From Tahibacter aquaticus (GTDB lineage Bacteria > Pseudomonadota > Gammaproteobacteria > Xanthomonadales > Rhodanobacteraceae), in contig NZ_SNZH01000012.1 in the NCBI RefSeq assembly GCF_004363655.1, positions 62,001 through 126,000 of the forward strand: DNA of 64,000 nt. The letters run 5' to 3'. Made by a program: the position numbers and the translations under genes. Numbering within the stretch: position 1 is the first letter of the stretch; each line of letters opens with the position of its first letter. The notes below the pieces were generated by a model that worked only from the letters and a program-made list of their open reading frames with translations, searched no databases and had not been told where the DNA came from. Positions 18,775-27,149 of the stretch are shown here, in pieces.

Positions 18775-18802
18775 GGTGCGATGAGCGGAAGCGAATTGCA
18801 CC
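18775..18802 (+). repeat. REP-like dispersed palindrome
   Basis: The element begins GGTGCGATGAGCG and ends GCGAATTGCACC, preceded by GTAG. The ends are complementary and would form an imperfect stem. Matching copies lie at 42413-42439, 42460-42487, 44479-44505, 44545-44571 and 56991-57018. Confidence 0.75.
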
Positions 18803-19245
18803 GGCACCATGGCCGCGCAGCCCACTGCGGGAATAGGCTTGGCGCGCTGCGGACCGGCAACGCACTCGCAGCGCTCCGATTCAGCATAGCCCTCCACGCA
18901 GGCCGGCCACCGATCCGCGCGCAAGCGCACTCGATCGGCCCAGATCCCGCCCCGGCGCCCATCCTCGATATTGCCGTGCAACAGAACCCGCGCCAGCCAC
19001 CGGCACAGCGACGCTCTACGCCATACCCTGCCATCCCGCAGCCGCCAGCAGCGAATCCCCCGCAAACCTGCGCTTGTCCAAAAGCGTGCACCGTTCACAA
19101 AGCACAGAATTCGCCACCGCATGTCTGCTGCGACGCAACAGCTAATGCCCTTGCGTCGCTGTGCATTCTTCCCTTAACTCCTGCGCCGCGGTGCTTCGCA
19201 TCGCCGCTGCCGGGGGGCAGCGATCCATTACGGGGAGAATGACTC

Positions 19246-21285
19246 ATGCGCAATTCCATTGCGGGTGAAGGCGGCGCTGCGCGCGTCCGGCCGAACCCGA
19301 AGTCCGCCTACACCTTGCGTCCGCGTGCGCTGTCGCTCGCACTGGGCCTGCTCTGCACCGCCCTGCTGGCCACTACCGCACTCGCCCACGGCCTGGCCGA
19401 TCACAGCCCAGGCAGCAGCGAAGCGATGCTGCAGCGGGGCGAAGATCCGTTCGCGCCGGTCTACGTGGTCACCTCGCGGGAAAGCTATCTGCGCAGCGTG
19501 GCCGACCTGGCACGCGCGCCGAAGCTGCTCAAGGACACGCTGGGCAAGGAACTCGTCCTGGCCGAAGTCGACACCTTCCGCCTGGCCGACATCAGCCAGC
19601 GCATCCACGAAGGCGAACGCCGCTGCGGCGGCTATTTCGCCTTTGCCACGCGGGCCGAAGCCGAAACCTTCATCCAGGACAACGCCGCACACAAGGCCGT
19701 CAACGAACAATTCCTTGCCGCCTACACCATCGACAACCAGGCCACGGTCAGCCCCTGGCTGGGCCAGGTCGCCGAAGCGAATATCCGCGCCAGCATCACC
19801 CATCTGTCCACGTCCTATCCGAACCGCTACTACGCCACCACGCACGGCAGGAATGCCGCGACCTGGATTCGCGACAAGTGGCTGGCCCTGGGCAACGGCC
19901 GCAGCGACGTGAGCGCCGAACTTTTTACCGGATGCAGCAATTGCAGCACCCAGCCGTCGGTGATCCTGACCGTACAGGGCAATGAACTGCCGAACGAAAT
20001 CGTGGTGCTGGGCGGACACCTGGACTCGATCTCCAATTCCGGCAGCGGCGAAACCATGAACGCGCCCGGTGCCGACGACGACGCCTCGGGTATCGCCACC
20101 CTGACGGAAGTGATCCGCATCGCCATGGCCAGCGGCTGGAAGCCGCAGCGCACGGTGAAGTTCATGGGTTATGCCGCCGAGGAAGTCGGCCTGCGCGGCT
20201 CCAACGCCATTGCCCAGTCGTTCAAGACGCAAGGCAAGAACGTGGTCGGCGTGCTGCAGATGGACATGACCAACTACAAGGCGAGCAACTCCACCTCGAC
20301 CCTGCGCGTGATGACTGACTATTCCAACGCCACGCTGGTGCAGTTCCTGCGCGACCTGTTCTCCGCCTACATGGCGCCATCGGGGCTGACCCTGATCAAT
20401 ACCAGCTGCGGCTATGGCTGCTCCGACCATGCCTCGTGGACCTCGGCCGGCTTTCCTGCCGCCATGTACGACGAAGGCCCGACCTTCCCCAACCTGCATA
20501 CCGCCAACGATACCTTGGCCAAGATGGGCGGCACGGCCAGCCACAGCGTGCATTTCGCCAAGCTCGGCCTGGCCTTCCTCGGCGAAATGGCCAAGACCAA
20601 CGGCGGCGGCCCACCGCCCGGCACGACGGTGCTGACCAAGGGCGTGGCAGCGACAGGCCTTGCCGCGGCCGCCGGCAGCGCACTGAATTTCACCCTGGCC
20701 GTACCGGCCGGCGCCAGCAATCTCGCGTTCACGCTTTCCGGCGGTAGCGGCAATGCCGACATGTACGTGAAATTCGGCAGCGCGCCGACCGACAGCAGCT
20801 ACGACTGCCGCCCACTGCAATCGGGCAATATGGAAACCTGTACGTTTCCCACACCGGCGGCGGGCACGTATCACGTACGCCTGAAAGCCAGCGCGGCCTT
20901 CTCCGCTGCCAGCCTGCTCGGCGACTACAGCACCGGTGGCGGCGTCCAGACCTACAGCAATGGCACCGATTTCGCCATCACCGACAACACCACGGTGGAA
21001 AGCCCCATCGCCGTATCCGGCCGTAGCGGCAACGCGCCGAACAATGCCGTGGTCAACGTGAACATCGTGCACACCTACCGCGGCGATCTGAAAGTCGATC
21101 TGGTCGCTCCCGACGGCAGCCTCTACAACATCCACAACCGCACCGGCGCCGGCACCGACAACCTGGTCGGCAACTACACCTTGAACCTCGGCAGCGAAGC
21201 CTTGAACGGCACCTGGAAACTGCGCGTCAACGACAACGGCCCGGGCGACACGGGCAAGATCGACAGTTGGAGCATCACCTTCTGA
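19246..21285 (+). CDS. Secreted M28 family zinc aminopeptidase with PPC and P domains
   Basis: 679 residues. A long signal region has its hydrophobic core at about 28-46 (LSLALGLLCTALLATTALA), then a propeptide to about 180 and an M28 domain. The di-zinc ligands are visible: His258 (GGHLDS), Asp277 (GADDDASG), Glu312/313 (YAAEEVGLRGS), Asp340 (LQMDMTNY) and His395 (CSDHASW). A pre-peptidase C-terminal domain (about 465-560) and a proprotein-convertase P domain (about 565-679, ending KIDSWSITF) follow. This matches Vibrio-type leucyl aminopeptidases secreted to digest peptides. GGGGAGA lies 9 bases before the start. Confidence 0.94.
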   Translation: MRNSIAGEGGAARVRPNPKSAYTLRPRALSLALGLLCTALLATTALAHGLADHSPGSSEAMLQRGEDPFAPVYVVTSRESYLRSVADLARAPKLLKDTLGKELVLAEVDTFRLADISQRIHEGERRCGGYFAFATRAEAETFIQDNAAHKAVNEQFLAAYTIDNQATVSPWLGQVAEANIRASITHLSTSYPNRYYATTHGRNAATWIRDKWLALGNGRSDVSAELFTGCSNCSTQPSVILTVQGNELPNEIVVLGGHLDSISNSGSGETMNAPGADDDASGIATLTEVIRIAMASGWKPQRTVKFMGYAAEEVGLRGSNAIAQSFKTQGKNVVGVLQMDMTNYKASNSTSTLRVMTDYSNATLVQFLRDLFSAYMAPSGLTLINTSCGYGCSDHASWTSAGFPAAMYDEGPTFPNLHTANDTLAKMGGTASHSVHFAKLGLAFLGEMAKTNGGGPPPGTTVLTKGVAATGLAAAAGSALNFTLAVPAGASNLAFTLSGGSGNADMYVKFGSAPTDSSYDCRPLQSGNMETCTFPTPAAGTYHVRLKASAAFSAASLLGDYSTGGGVQTYSNGTDFAITDNTTVESPIAVSGRSGNAPNNAVVNVNIVHTYRGDLKVDLVAPDGSLYNIHNRTGAGTDNLVGNYTLNLGSEALNGTWKLRVNDNGPGDTGKIDSWSITF

Positions 21286-21475
21286 TCGCCAGGCAAGCCC
21301 ATTCCGCGCCTGGCAGGAAACCGCCTGCCAGGCGCGTTGCGTCCAGGCAAGCAGACACGGTGGAGACCGCGGTTGGCGTAAGCCACCAGACGAACCCCAG
21401 CAGCGCCCGGCGGCTTCGCAACAAAAGCCCATGCCGAAGCATTGACTTCCCCGCCTCTGGAAAAAACTGAACCCC

Positions 21476-21892
21476 TCAGCCCATCTTGCTGATCCACTCT
21501 CGCAGCAGAACCTGCAACACCCCCCGCTGCGCCTCCCATTGCGGCAAATCGGCAAACACGATCATCGCCCTGTCCCTGGCCAGCCACTGCAGCAGCCCGG
21601 CCGGATCGGCAATCGTCACGCCATGCTCGGCAATCGCGTTCTTCTTCGCGCCGAAATGCAGGATCAGGCCTACGCCCTGCCTGGCGCGCAAATGCATCGT
21701 GGCGAAATAGTCGCTCGTGCGAAAACTGGGAACATTCCACTTGATGCCTTCGCGGATCTGCGCGTCGGCCGCCAGTACACCGCGACGCAGCTGCACGGCC
21801 AGATCCTTGGCCGGGTGCTGCAGCCGATCAAGAAATACATCGACCTCGGCGCTGCCGTCATCGCCCTGCTTGCCAGCCGTTGCCTTGGCCAT
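21476..21892 (-). CDS. DUF1801 (YdhG-like) domain protein
   Basis: 138 residues from the ATG at 21892, which is preceded by GGGAGC at a good distance. The reading frame extends further upstream but without typical protein composition. The DUF1801 landmarks are KDLAVQLRRGVLAADAQIREGIKWNVPSF, then DYFATMHLR and GLILHFGAKKN. Members are small soluble proteins of unknown biochemical role. It follows the HlyD-like gene by 61 bases on the same strand and might be read through from the RiPP operon. The family is common and nothing ties it to peptide maturation. Confidence 0.82.
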   Translation of the reverse strand: MAKATAGKQGDDGSAEVDVFLDRLQHPAKDLAVQLRRGVLAADAQIREGIKWNVPSFRTSDYFATMHLRARQGVGLILHFGAKKNAIAEHGVTIADPAGLLQWLARDRAMIVFADLPQWEAQRGVLQVLLREWISKMG

Positions 21893-21953
21893 CGCCGCTG
21901 CTCCCGCTTGTGAGGTCAGCTGCGATTGTGTTCCGTCGCGCGCAGCAACGCCA

Positions 21954-23201
21954 TCAATCGCCGACGCGACCGGACAACGAATACAGCGGTTCCAGTACCC
22001 ACTCATACAAGCGACGGCGCTCGCCCAATATATCCGCGTCCAGCATCATGCCGGGGCGCAGCGCTTCGGGCTTGCCGTAGGCGCTGACACTCTGCGCATC
22101 CAGGTCCACCAGCACGCGGTAGTAGCTGTCGGCCGGCGCGGCCTCCGCACTGCCCCGCGCTACTGGACTGCGCGACACCCGCACCACCGTGCCGGCGTGA
22201 TGGCCAAACTTCTGGTACGGATACGCCTGATAGCGCAGGAGCACGCGATCACCGATCTCGACAAACCCGATCGCGCGGCTGGGAACCGACAATTGCGCCT
22301 GCAATCGCGAATGGTGCGGGAGCAAGGTCAACACGATCTGCCCACTCTTCACTGCCTGCCCGGGCTCGACCGCACGGCTGGCGATCAAGCCGCCCAGCGG
22401 TGCGCGCAACAGCAGTTCGCCGCCGGCCTCCTGCTGCACGCGCTCCTGCGCCAGCAAGGCCAGATCGCGCTGCGTCGCCGCCTGCAGCGCATCGCGCCGC
22501 GATGGCAATTCATGCAGGCTCTGTTCCAGCTGGGCAACCGTGCGTCGTATGGTTGTCGTCTGGCGCTGCAATGCCTGCTGTGCCTGTACCAGCTCCAGCA
22601 CGGCCTGCTCTTGCTGATTGACTTGAATCTGGCTGACGTAGCGGTCATTGGCAATGCGGCGGTAGCGCTGCAAAGTTTCGCGCCCCAGATCGACCTGTGC
22701 CTTGCGCGTGCCGACTTCGGCTTCGATCTGCTCCAGCTCGCGCCGTGCCGCCGAAAGCTGTTGCCTCTGGCCAGCAGCCTGGGCATCGAGCTGCGCGAGC
22801 TGCGATCGTTGCAGCTCAAGCAGGCTCTCGCCCCGCTGGGCGATGCCGCTACGGATCACGCTGAGTGTGTCGCTACCCTCGCCCGTCACCCGCGGCACGG
22901 TGATCAGCGCAAGCTCGGCACCGACGCCAACCTCGTCGCCTTCCTGGGGAAAGATCCGTCCGACCACACCGTCGCCCGGCGCAAGCACGCTGGACAAGCC
23001 AAGATCGGGTACCAGCTCACCGCTGACACGAGAGCGCCGCGTATATTCTCCCAGCGCCAGCACCAGCAAAATCAATACAGCCGCCACCGCAACGGCCACG
23101 CCCAGCAGCCACAAACGCAGCGGTTGCACCAGGCTGATGCGACCGAGCCGTTCATCGCGCCGCGCCTGTACCGCTTGGGCACGAAACAGCGTTCTACTCA
23201 T
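21954..23201 (-). CDS. HlyD-family adaptor of the peptide export system
   Basis: 415 residues from the ATG at 23201, whose TGA-overlapping ATGA with the transporter gene argues for this start over an in-frame GTG six bases earlier. There is one N-terminal transmembrane span (about 28-50), a lipoyl half-motif (VLAPGDGVVGRIFPQEGDEVGVG), a long coiled-coil hairpin (about 115-260, rich in Gln/Arg/Leu), the second lipoyl half (LRAPLGGLIASRAVEPGQAVKSGQ) and a beta-domain. This is the CvaA/HlyD plan used with peptidase-containing ABC transporters to cross the Gram-negative envelope. An outer membrane TolC would be supplied from elsewhere. Confidence 0.9.
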   Translation of the reverse strand: MSRTLFRAQAVQARRDERLGRISLVQPLRLWLLGVAVAVAAVLILLVLALGEYTRRSRVSGELVPDLGLSSVLAPGDGVVGRIFPQEGDEVGVGAELALITVPRVTGEGSDTLSVIRSGIAQRGESLLELQRSQLAQLDAQAAGQRQQLSAARRELEQIEAEVGTRKAQVDLGRETLQRYRRIANDRYVSQIQVNQQEQAVLELVQAQQALQRQTTTIRRTVAQLEQSLHELPSRRDALQAATQRDLALLAQERVQQEAGGELLLRAPLGGLIASRAVEPGQAVKSGQIVLTLLPHHSRLQAQLSVPSRAIGFVEIGDRVLLRYQAYPYQKFGHHAGTVVRVSRSPVARGSAEAAPADSYYRVLVDLDAQSVSAYGKPEALRPGMMLDADILGERRRLYEWVLEPLYSLSGRVGD

Positions 23202-25285
23202 GCGCACACATCATGCAATCGCTGTGGCGACGCGAGCGGCACGATGCGCCCGTCGCGTAGCAGCAGTACCCGATCGGCACTGGCAATGGTTTCCGGCCGG
23301 TGCGCAATAATCACTTTGGTCAGGCGAAGATCGCGCACCGCGTCGTTCACCAGTCGCTCGCGTTCCACATCGAGGTGGCTGGTCGCTTCATCCAGAAACA
23401 GGATGCGGGGGTTTCGATAAAGCGCACGTGCAAGGATCACGCGCTGCTTTTGCCCACCCGACAAAACGGTCCCCATGTCGCCGACCAAGCTGTGGTAGCC
23501 CATGGGCATCGACTGAATTTCATCATGCACAGCAGCCAGTCGCGCGGCTTCTTCGACACGCTGCAGATCGCATTGCACATCGCCGAACGCAATGTTGTCG
23601 GCCAGACTGCCGGCGAACAGTTGATCGTCCTGCATGACCGCACCAACGATCTTGCGGTAGTTGCGCGCACCGATCTGGGCAAGATCGCGGCCCCCCAGGC
23701 AGATGCGTCCGCGTTCCGGCACCAGCAGGCCGAGCATGAGCTTGACCAGCGTCGTCTTGCCGCTGCCCGAGGCACCGACGATGGCGACGGATTCGCCTTC
23801 TTCCACCACGAAACTGCAGTCCTCGACAACCCAGGCTTCGCCAGCACCATAGCGAAAACCCAGCGCTTCGACTTCGATGCGGCAAACTGCCGGCAGCGCC
23901 GCGCAGACAACTTCCGCTTCGGCCTCGCTGAGCACGATATCGGCCAGGCGCTCGCCGTGCAGGCGCAGCATGCGCAGTTCCATGCACTTGTCGACGAGCC
24001 CCGCGACACGCAGGGCGAACTGGTCCTTATAGGCGAGATAGGCGATCAGCATGCCGACCGAGAACACGTTGCGCATGGCCAGATGAGCGGCAATCCAGAT
24101 CACCGCGATGCGTTCGATGCCGAATATGATCTGATTCGCGGCGCCGAAGCCCAGACCGAGGCGCGCGACGCGGACGTCACTGCCGACGCTTTCATGCATG
24201 AGGTTGAAGTAGACCGAGCGCCGCTCCGCTTCAGCGCCCGCCAATTTGACCGACTGCGCTCCGCGTATCGATTCCAGCAAATGGCCTTGCTGTCGCGCCG
24301 CGGCCAGCAGTTGCTTCTCGGTACCGTCTCGCAAACCGCGGAACGCGGCCAGGCGCAGGATGAAATAGAGCGCGACCGCCGCCAACGTGACCAGCGCCAG
24401 CTTGGCGCTGTAGAGCAGCATCATCGCAAGCGTGACCGCCGCCATCAGGCCATCGACAATGCCTTCGACGAAACTGGTGGTCAGCGTGCGCTGGATCGAC
24501 TGGATGCTGTTCATGCGCGACACGATGTCGGCAAGCTGTCGTTTGTGGAAAAAATCAAGACCAAGTTTCTGCAGATGGATGAACACGTTGCCGGCCCAAG
24601 CCAAGCCCAGACGCGCCGACAGATAGACCACCGTCCACCCGCGCAATACTCCAGTACCCACCTGCAACAGCAGCACGCAGCCGAAGCCGAGCCCCAACAC
24701 GACAAGCAAGCCGCGATCTGCCGACACCAATACCTGATCGACCACCCATTGCAGGTAGAACGGTGCCAGCACGACGAACACCTGCAAACTCAGCGACAGC
24801 ACCAGTACCAGGCCCAGCGCCTTGGCCAGTCCGTCGACCGGTCCGGTCAGCTCGCGCACGCCGATCGCTGGCGATGCAGGCCGCGGGCGAAAGTCCGCCG
24901 TCGGCGACAGCTCCAGTGCAACCCCGGTGAAATGCGCAGACGCCTGCGCATAACTGAGTTCACGCAGACCCGAGGCCGGGTCCAGGACGGTGATGCCACG
25001 TCTACCGCTGCGCAGCAACACGACGAAATGGCTCAGATCCCAATGCAGCACGCAGGGCATGGCCAGCTGCTCCAGCTGATCGAGTTCGATGCGCAGCGCA
25101 CGGCCCTGCAGGCCCAGCTCCGATGCAATCGCGATCAGGCGTGCCAACGTCACGCCTTTCATCGAGGTGGGAAAACGCTGGCGCAATTCGCGCAGCGTGT
25201 AGTGCTGGCCGTGATGTGCCGCAATCATGGCCAGGCAGGCAAGCCCGCACTCGGCCGCCTCGGCCGCGACAATCGCTTCACGCAT
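23198..25285 (-). CDS. Peptidase-containing ABC transporter (C39 double-glycine peptidase, PCAT)
   Basis: 695 residues. The N-terminal C39 peptidase has Cys13 (AAECGLACLAMIAAHHG), His86 (DLSHFVVL) and Asp102 (VLDPASG), the expected catalytic set. A six-span exporter domain (about 155-430) and an ATPase follow: Walker A IVGASGSGKTT, signature VLSGGQKQRVILAR, Walker B ILFLDEATSHLD. Such proteins cleave after the Gly-Gly of a leader peptide and export the core. The precursor at 26560-26709 carries exactly that leader, so it is the evident substrate. The gene starts 36 bases after the ATP-grasp gene and overlaps the adaptor gene by four bases. Confidence 0.95.
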   Translation of the reverse strand: MREAIVAAEAAECGLACLAMIAAHHGQHYTLRELRQRFPTSMKGVTLARLIAIASELGLQGRALRIELDQLEQLAMPCVLHWDLSHFVVLLRSGRRGITVLDPASGLRELSYAQASAHFTGVALELSPTADFRPRPASPAIGVRELTGPVDGLAKALGLVLVLSLSLQVFVVLAPFYLQWVVDQVLVSADRGLLVVLGLGFGCVLLLQVGTGVLRGWTVVYLSARLGLAWAGNVFIHLQKLGLDFFHKRQLADIVSRMNSIQSIQRTLTTSFVEGIVDGLMAAVTLAMMLLYSAKLALVTLAAVALYFILRLAAFRGLRDGTEKQLLAAARQQGHLLESIRGAQSVKLAGAEAERRSVYFNLMHESVGSDVRVARLGLGFGAANQIIFGIERIAVIWIAAHLAMRNVFSVGMLIAYLAYKDQFALRVAGLVDKCMELRMLRLHGERLADIVLSEAEAEVVCAALPAVCRIEVEALGFRYGAGEAWVVEDCSFVVEEGESVAIVGASGSGKTTLVKLMLGLLVPERGRICLGGRDLAQIGARNYRKIVGAVMQDDQLFAGSLADNIAFGDVQCDLQRVEEAARLAAVHDEIQSMPMGYHSLVGDMGTVLSGGQKQRVILARALYRNPRILFLDEATSHLDVERERLVNDAVRDLRLTKVIIAHRPETIASADRVLLLRDGRIVPLASPQRLHDVCA

Positions 25286-25321
25286 ATCCGCTGCAATCCT
25301 TGATGCCGCCCTGGATGCGCT

Positions 25322-26449
25322 TCATTCGGCGCTCACATGCCAGACCGTGGCCGGCACATGGGCCGCGACATTGTCGTCCAGCCAGGTTTTCAAGCGCGGA
25401 TCACGATAGGCCTCGGCAAAGCTCAGGCGCGGCGAATCGTGCTTGCGCCGATAGGCCGGATCGCGGCAAACGAGAAAATCGCAAAAAGTGTCCAACATGG
25501 GAATTTCCGCGCAGCGCTGCTCCACCCAGAGGAACTGGCCGCCTTCATTGACTTCGAGAAAGACATATTCACCGTCGCTGTCGACGATGAAGTCAAAGCA
25601 GCCGCTGACAATGCCGAAGCGGCGCATAAGCTGCAGGCAAGCCTGGTAGATAGCGTCGGGCAAGCGATGCGGCTGGTACTGCATGTCGCCGCGTTGTCCG
25701 CGGCGCCAATCGATACGGCTGATTTCCTGTTGCTGCGATTCCAGGCGCAGCGACAACTCCTCTTCGCCGAAGAACGTGGCGCGGACTTCGTAGTGTTTTT
25801 CCACATAGCCCTGGTAGATGCCGGGAGAAAGCTGGAATGCCGATTCCGGCAGTTCGTTCAGATCGGCCTCGTTGCAAACGGCGGTGTACAGGCAAGCCAT
25901 GTTGCCGCTGTTGTCCGACGCGAGCCAGGTGGCTGGCATATGCGGCTTGTAGATCGTGCGGCCGCCCTGTCGACGGCAGAACGCCAATACATCCGACTTG
26001 TTGTTGCTGATCAGCGTGGCTGGAATGCGCAGCCCGCATTCGCGCGCCACGCGCAGCTGCGCCAGCTTGTGTCTCGCGCACGCCTGCGCCGCGGGTGAAT
26101 TCACCCAGAAGCCGCGCTGTGCCAGCGCAACGCGCGCGCCATCGGCAAAGCTGCGGGCCTCGCGGCTGGCGAACGCATGATCGGCTGCATGCACGGCATC
26201 GTCGGGCAATTCGTGAGTGACATAGCGCCGATTCCACACGGTGTCCGCATCGCTGAGCACACTCCGCGCCTGTCCGAGTTCATGCAACAGCCGCAGATCG
26301 TGCCCGGTGTCGATGCAGGCACTCATGCAGGAACGTGTCGGATAGTCGCTGCCGTGGATTATCTGAACCGCGTGGCCCTGGTCTGCCAGGGCAAGTGTGA
26401 CCGCCGCGACATGTACGTCGTAGGTAATGGAATAAATGAGAATGTTCAC
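25322..26449 (-). CDS. ATP-grasp ribosomal peptide maturase (graspetide synthetase, MvdD/MdnC-like)
   Basis: 375 residues from the GTG at 26449 (encoding NILIYSITYDVHVAAV). An earlier GTG at 26530 lies inside a perfect hairpin and adds a non-conserved Cys/Arg tail, so I reject it. The N-terminal pre-grasp domain is followed by ATP-grasp landmarks: YKPHMPATW, the EKHYEVRATFFG segment and VFLEVNEGGQFLWVE, which carries the metal-binding Glu and Asn. That last motif is typical of graspetide ligases, which link Ser/Thr or Lys side chains to Asp/Glu through omega-ester or omega-amide bonds. It sits between the precursor and the double-glycine transporter. Other peptide-acting ATP-grasp chemistry is possible but less likely. 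Confidence 0.87.
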   Translation of the reverse strand: MNILIYSITYDVHVAAVTLALADQGHAVQIIHGSDYPTRSCMSACIDTGHDLRLLHELGQARSVLSDADTVWNRRYVTHELPDDAVHAADHAFASREARSFADGARVALAQRGFWVNSPAAQACARHKLAQLRVARECGLRIPATLISNNKSDVLAFCRRQGGRTIYKPHMPATWLASDNSGNMACLYTAVCNEADLNELPESAFQLSPGIYQGYVEKHYEVRATFFGEEELSLRLESQQQEISRIDWRRGQRGDMQYQPHRLPDAIYQACLQLMRRFGIVSGCFDFIVDSDGEYVFLEVNEGGQFLWVEQRCAEIPMLDTFCDFLVCRDPAYRRKHDSPRLSFAEAYRDPRLKTWLDDNVAAHVPATVWHVSAE

Positions 26450-26520
26450 GTCAGTACCTGTTTGTCCGCGTCGTACGCGTGGAGCCGGGTGCGCGCTTGC
26501 AGACGCGTCACAGGCGCAAA

Positions 26521-26544
26521 CCTGGTGCACGAACGTGCACCAGG
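26521..26544 (-). promoter_or_regulatory. Perfect intergenic hairpin between precursor and ligase genes
   Basis: The arms CCTGGTGCAC and GTGCACCAGG pair over 10 bp around a 4-base loop, 15 bases after the precursor stop codon and about 70 bases before the ligase start. There is no strong T-run, so it is more likely a partial terminator or RNA-processing/stability stem that raises precursor mRNA over enzyme mRNA, as is common in RiPP operons. Confidence 0.7.
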
Positions 26545-26559
26545 CACCGCTACTACCTA

Positions 26560-26709
26560 TCAGCCGACCTCACAATCGTCGGGCCTGCAGTCGGGTCCGC
26601 TCGCCGTGTCCGCCGAGATGGTCGGATTCGGGTCGCCGCCGCTCACCTGACGCACTTCTTCTTCGCTCAGCTCATGCGCCATCAGGCGGCCTATGACTCG
26701 ATTCACCAT
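26560..26709 (-). CDS. Double-glycine-leader RiPP precursor peptide, putative graspetide
   Basis: 49 residues, missed by a 60-codon cutoff. AGGAGC lies 6 bases before the ATG. The leader ends HELSEEEVRQVSGG (residues 12-25), matching the double-glycine consensus at every position: Leu -12, Ser -11, Glu -8, Val -7, Val -4, Gly -2, Gly -1. The predicted 24-residue core (26-49) starts DPNPTISADTASGPD. It has hydroxyl donors at core positions 5, 7, 10 and 12, acids at 1, 9, 15, 19, 20 and 22, and Cys at 16 and 21. That composition suits side-chain ester formation by the adjacent ATP-grasp enzyme. The leader lacks the PFFARFL motif of microviridins. It is the first gene of the operon. Confidence 0.88.
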   Translation of the reverse strand: MVNRVIGRLMAHELSEEEVRQVSGGDPNPTISADTASGPDCRPDDCEVG

Positions 26710-27149
26710 GGTATTGCTCCTTGTCAGATTTCAACGCGAATGTAAGCGCAGCCGATTCTCCTCGGCCATGCGCGCAATGCCGGTCCAGCGGCAACGAAAT
26801 TTGCCGGATCAGCGCTGATGGGACGTGTCCCAGCGCAGCATCCCCCCAAAGGTAAATTAGTATTGTTAGCTACTCTTTCCATACTTTTCCGGATGCCGGA
26901 ACCCGTTGCGCAAGGCATGGGCGGCGGCGACGACGCAAGGTGCGTCGAACGCAGCCCGGACCGGCAACCCCGCATCGCCAGTTCTCAGGCGAAGGCCGGT
27001 AGCGGACGGCAGCAACCGGCGAGCGCTAGTGGCAGATCCGCCACACTGACGAATACGCCTCTGCCGGACGGGGCTGTCCGTGGCACCATACGGACGAATG
27101 AAAGTAGGCCTGCCGCGTGCCGTTGCGCAAAATCTGCCAAGGAACTCCC
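26710..27149. other. Divergent intergenic region upstream of the RiPP operon
   Basis: 440 bases between divergent genes. It contains an AT-rich patch at about 26845-26885, unusual in this genome, which is the best place for the RiPP promoter. On the minus strand it reads GCTAACAATACTAATTTACC, where TACTAAT or AATACT could be a -10; no clear -35 is assigned. A 52-codon minus-strand ORF (26724-26882) containing LPLGG is noted but not called. Confidence 0.4.

Larger units (their letters stand above)
18658..19245. other. Intergenic region with hairpin and REP-like element
   Basis: 588 bases without a convincing gene. It contains a 9-bp hairpin at 18707-18727 and a REP-like palindrome at 18775-18802. 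ORFs of about 130-150 codons on both strands lack plausible composition, and one of them begins inside the repeat. The final 15 bases hold a good ribosome binding site (GGGGAGA) for the M28 gene. Confidence 0.6.

Noticed and set aside
18781-19242. 153-codon plus-strand ORF between the RND pump and M28 genes
   Set aside because: It starts inside a REP-like repeat, has Pro/Cys/His-rich random composition and no good ribosome binding site.
26450-26530. N-terminal extension of the ATP-grasp protein from the GTG at 26530
   Set aside because: The start lies inside a perfect hairpin and the added 27 residues are Cys/Ala/Arg-rich and unlike any ATP-grasp N-terminus; the GTG at 26449 directly precedes the conserved ILIYS strand.
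26724-26882. Minus-strand 52-codon ORF containing LPLGG just upstream of the RiPP precursor, possible second precursor
   Set aside because: The leader lacks the LSxxEVxxV pattern, the part after GG is long and basic, the ribosome binding site is weak, and the ORF covers the AT-rich patch that probably holds the promoter.
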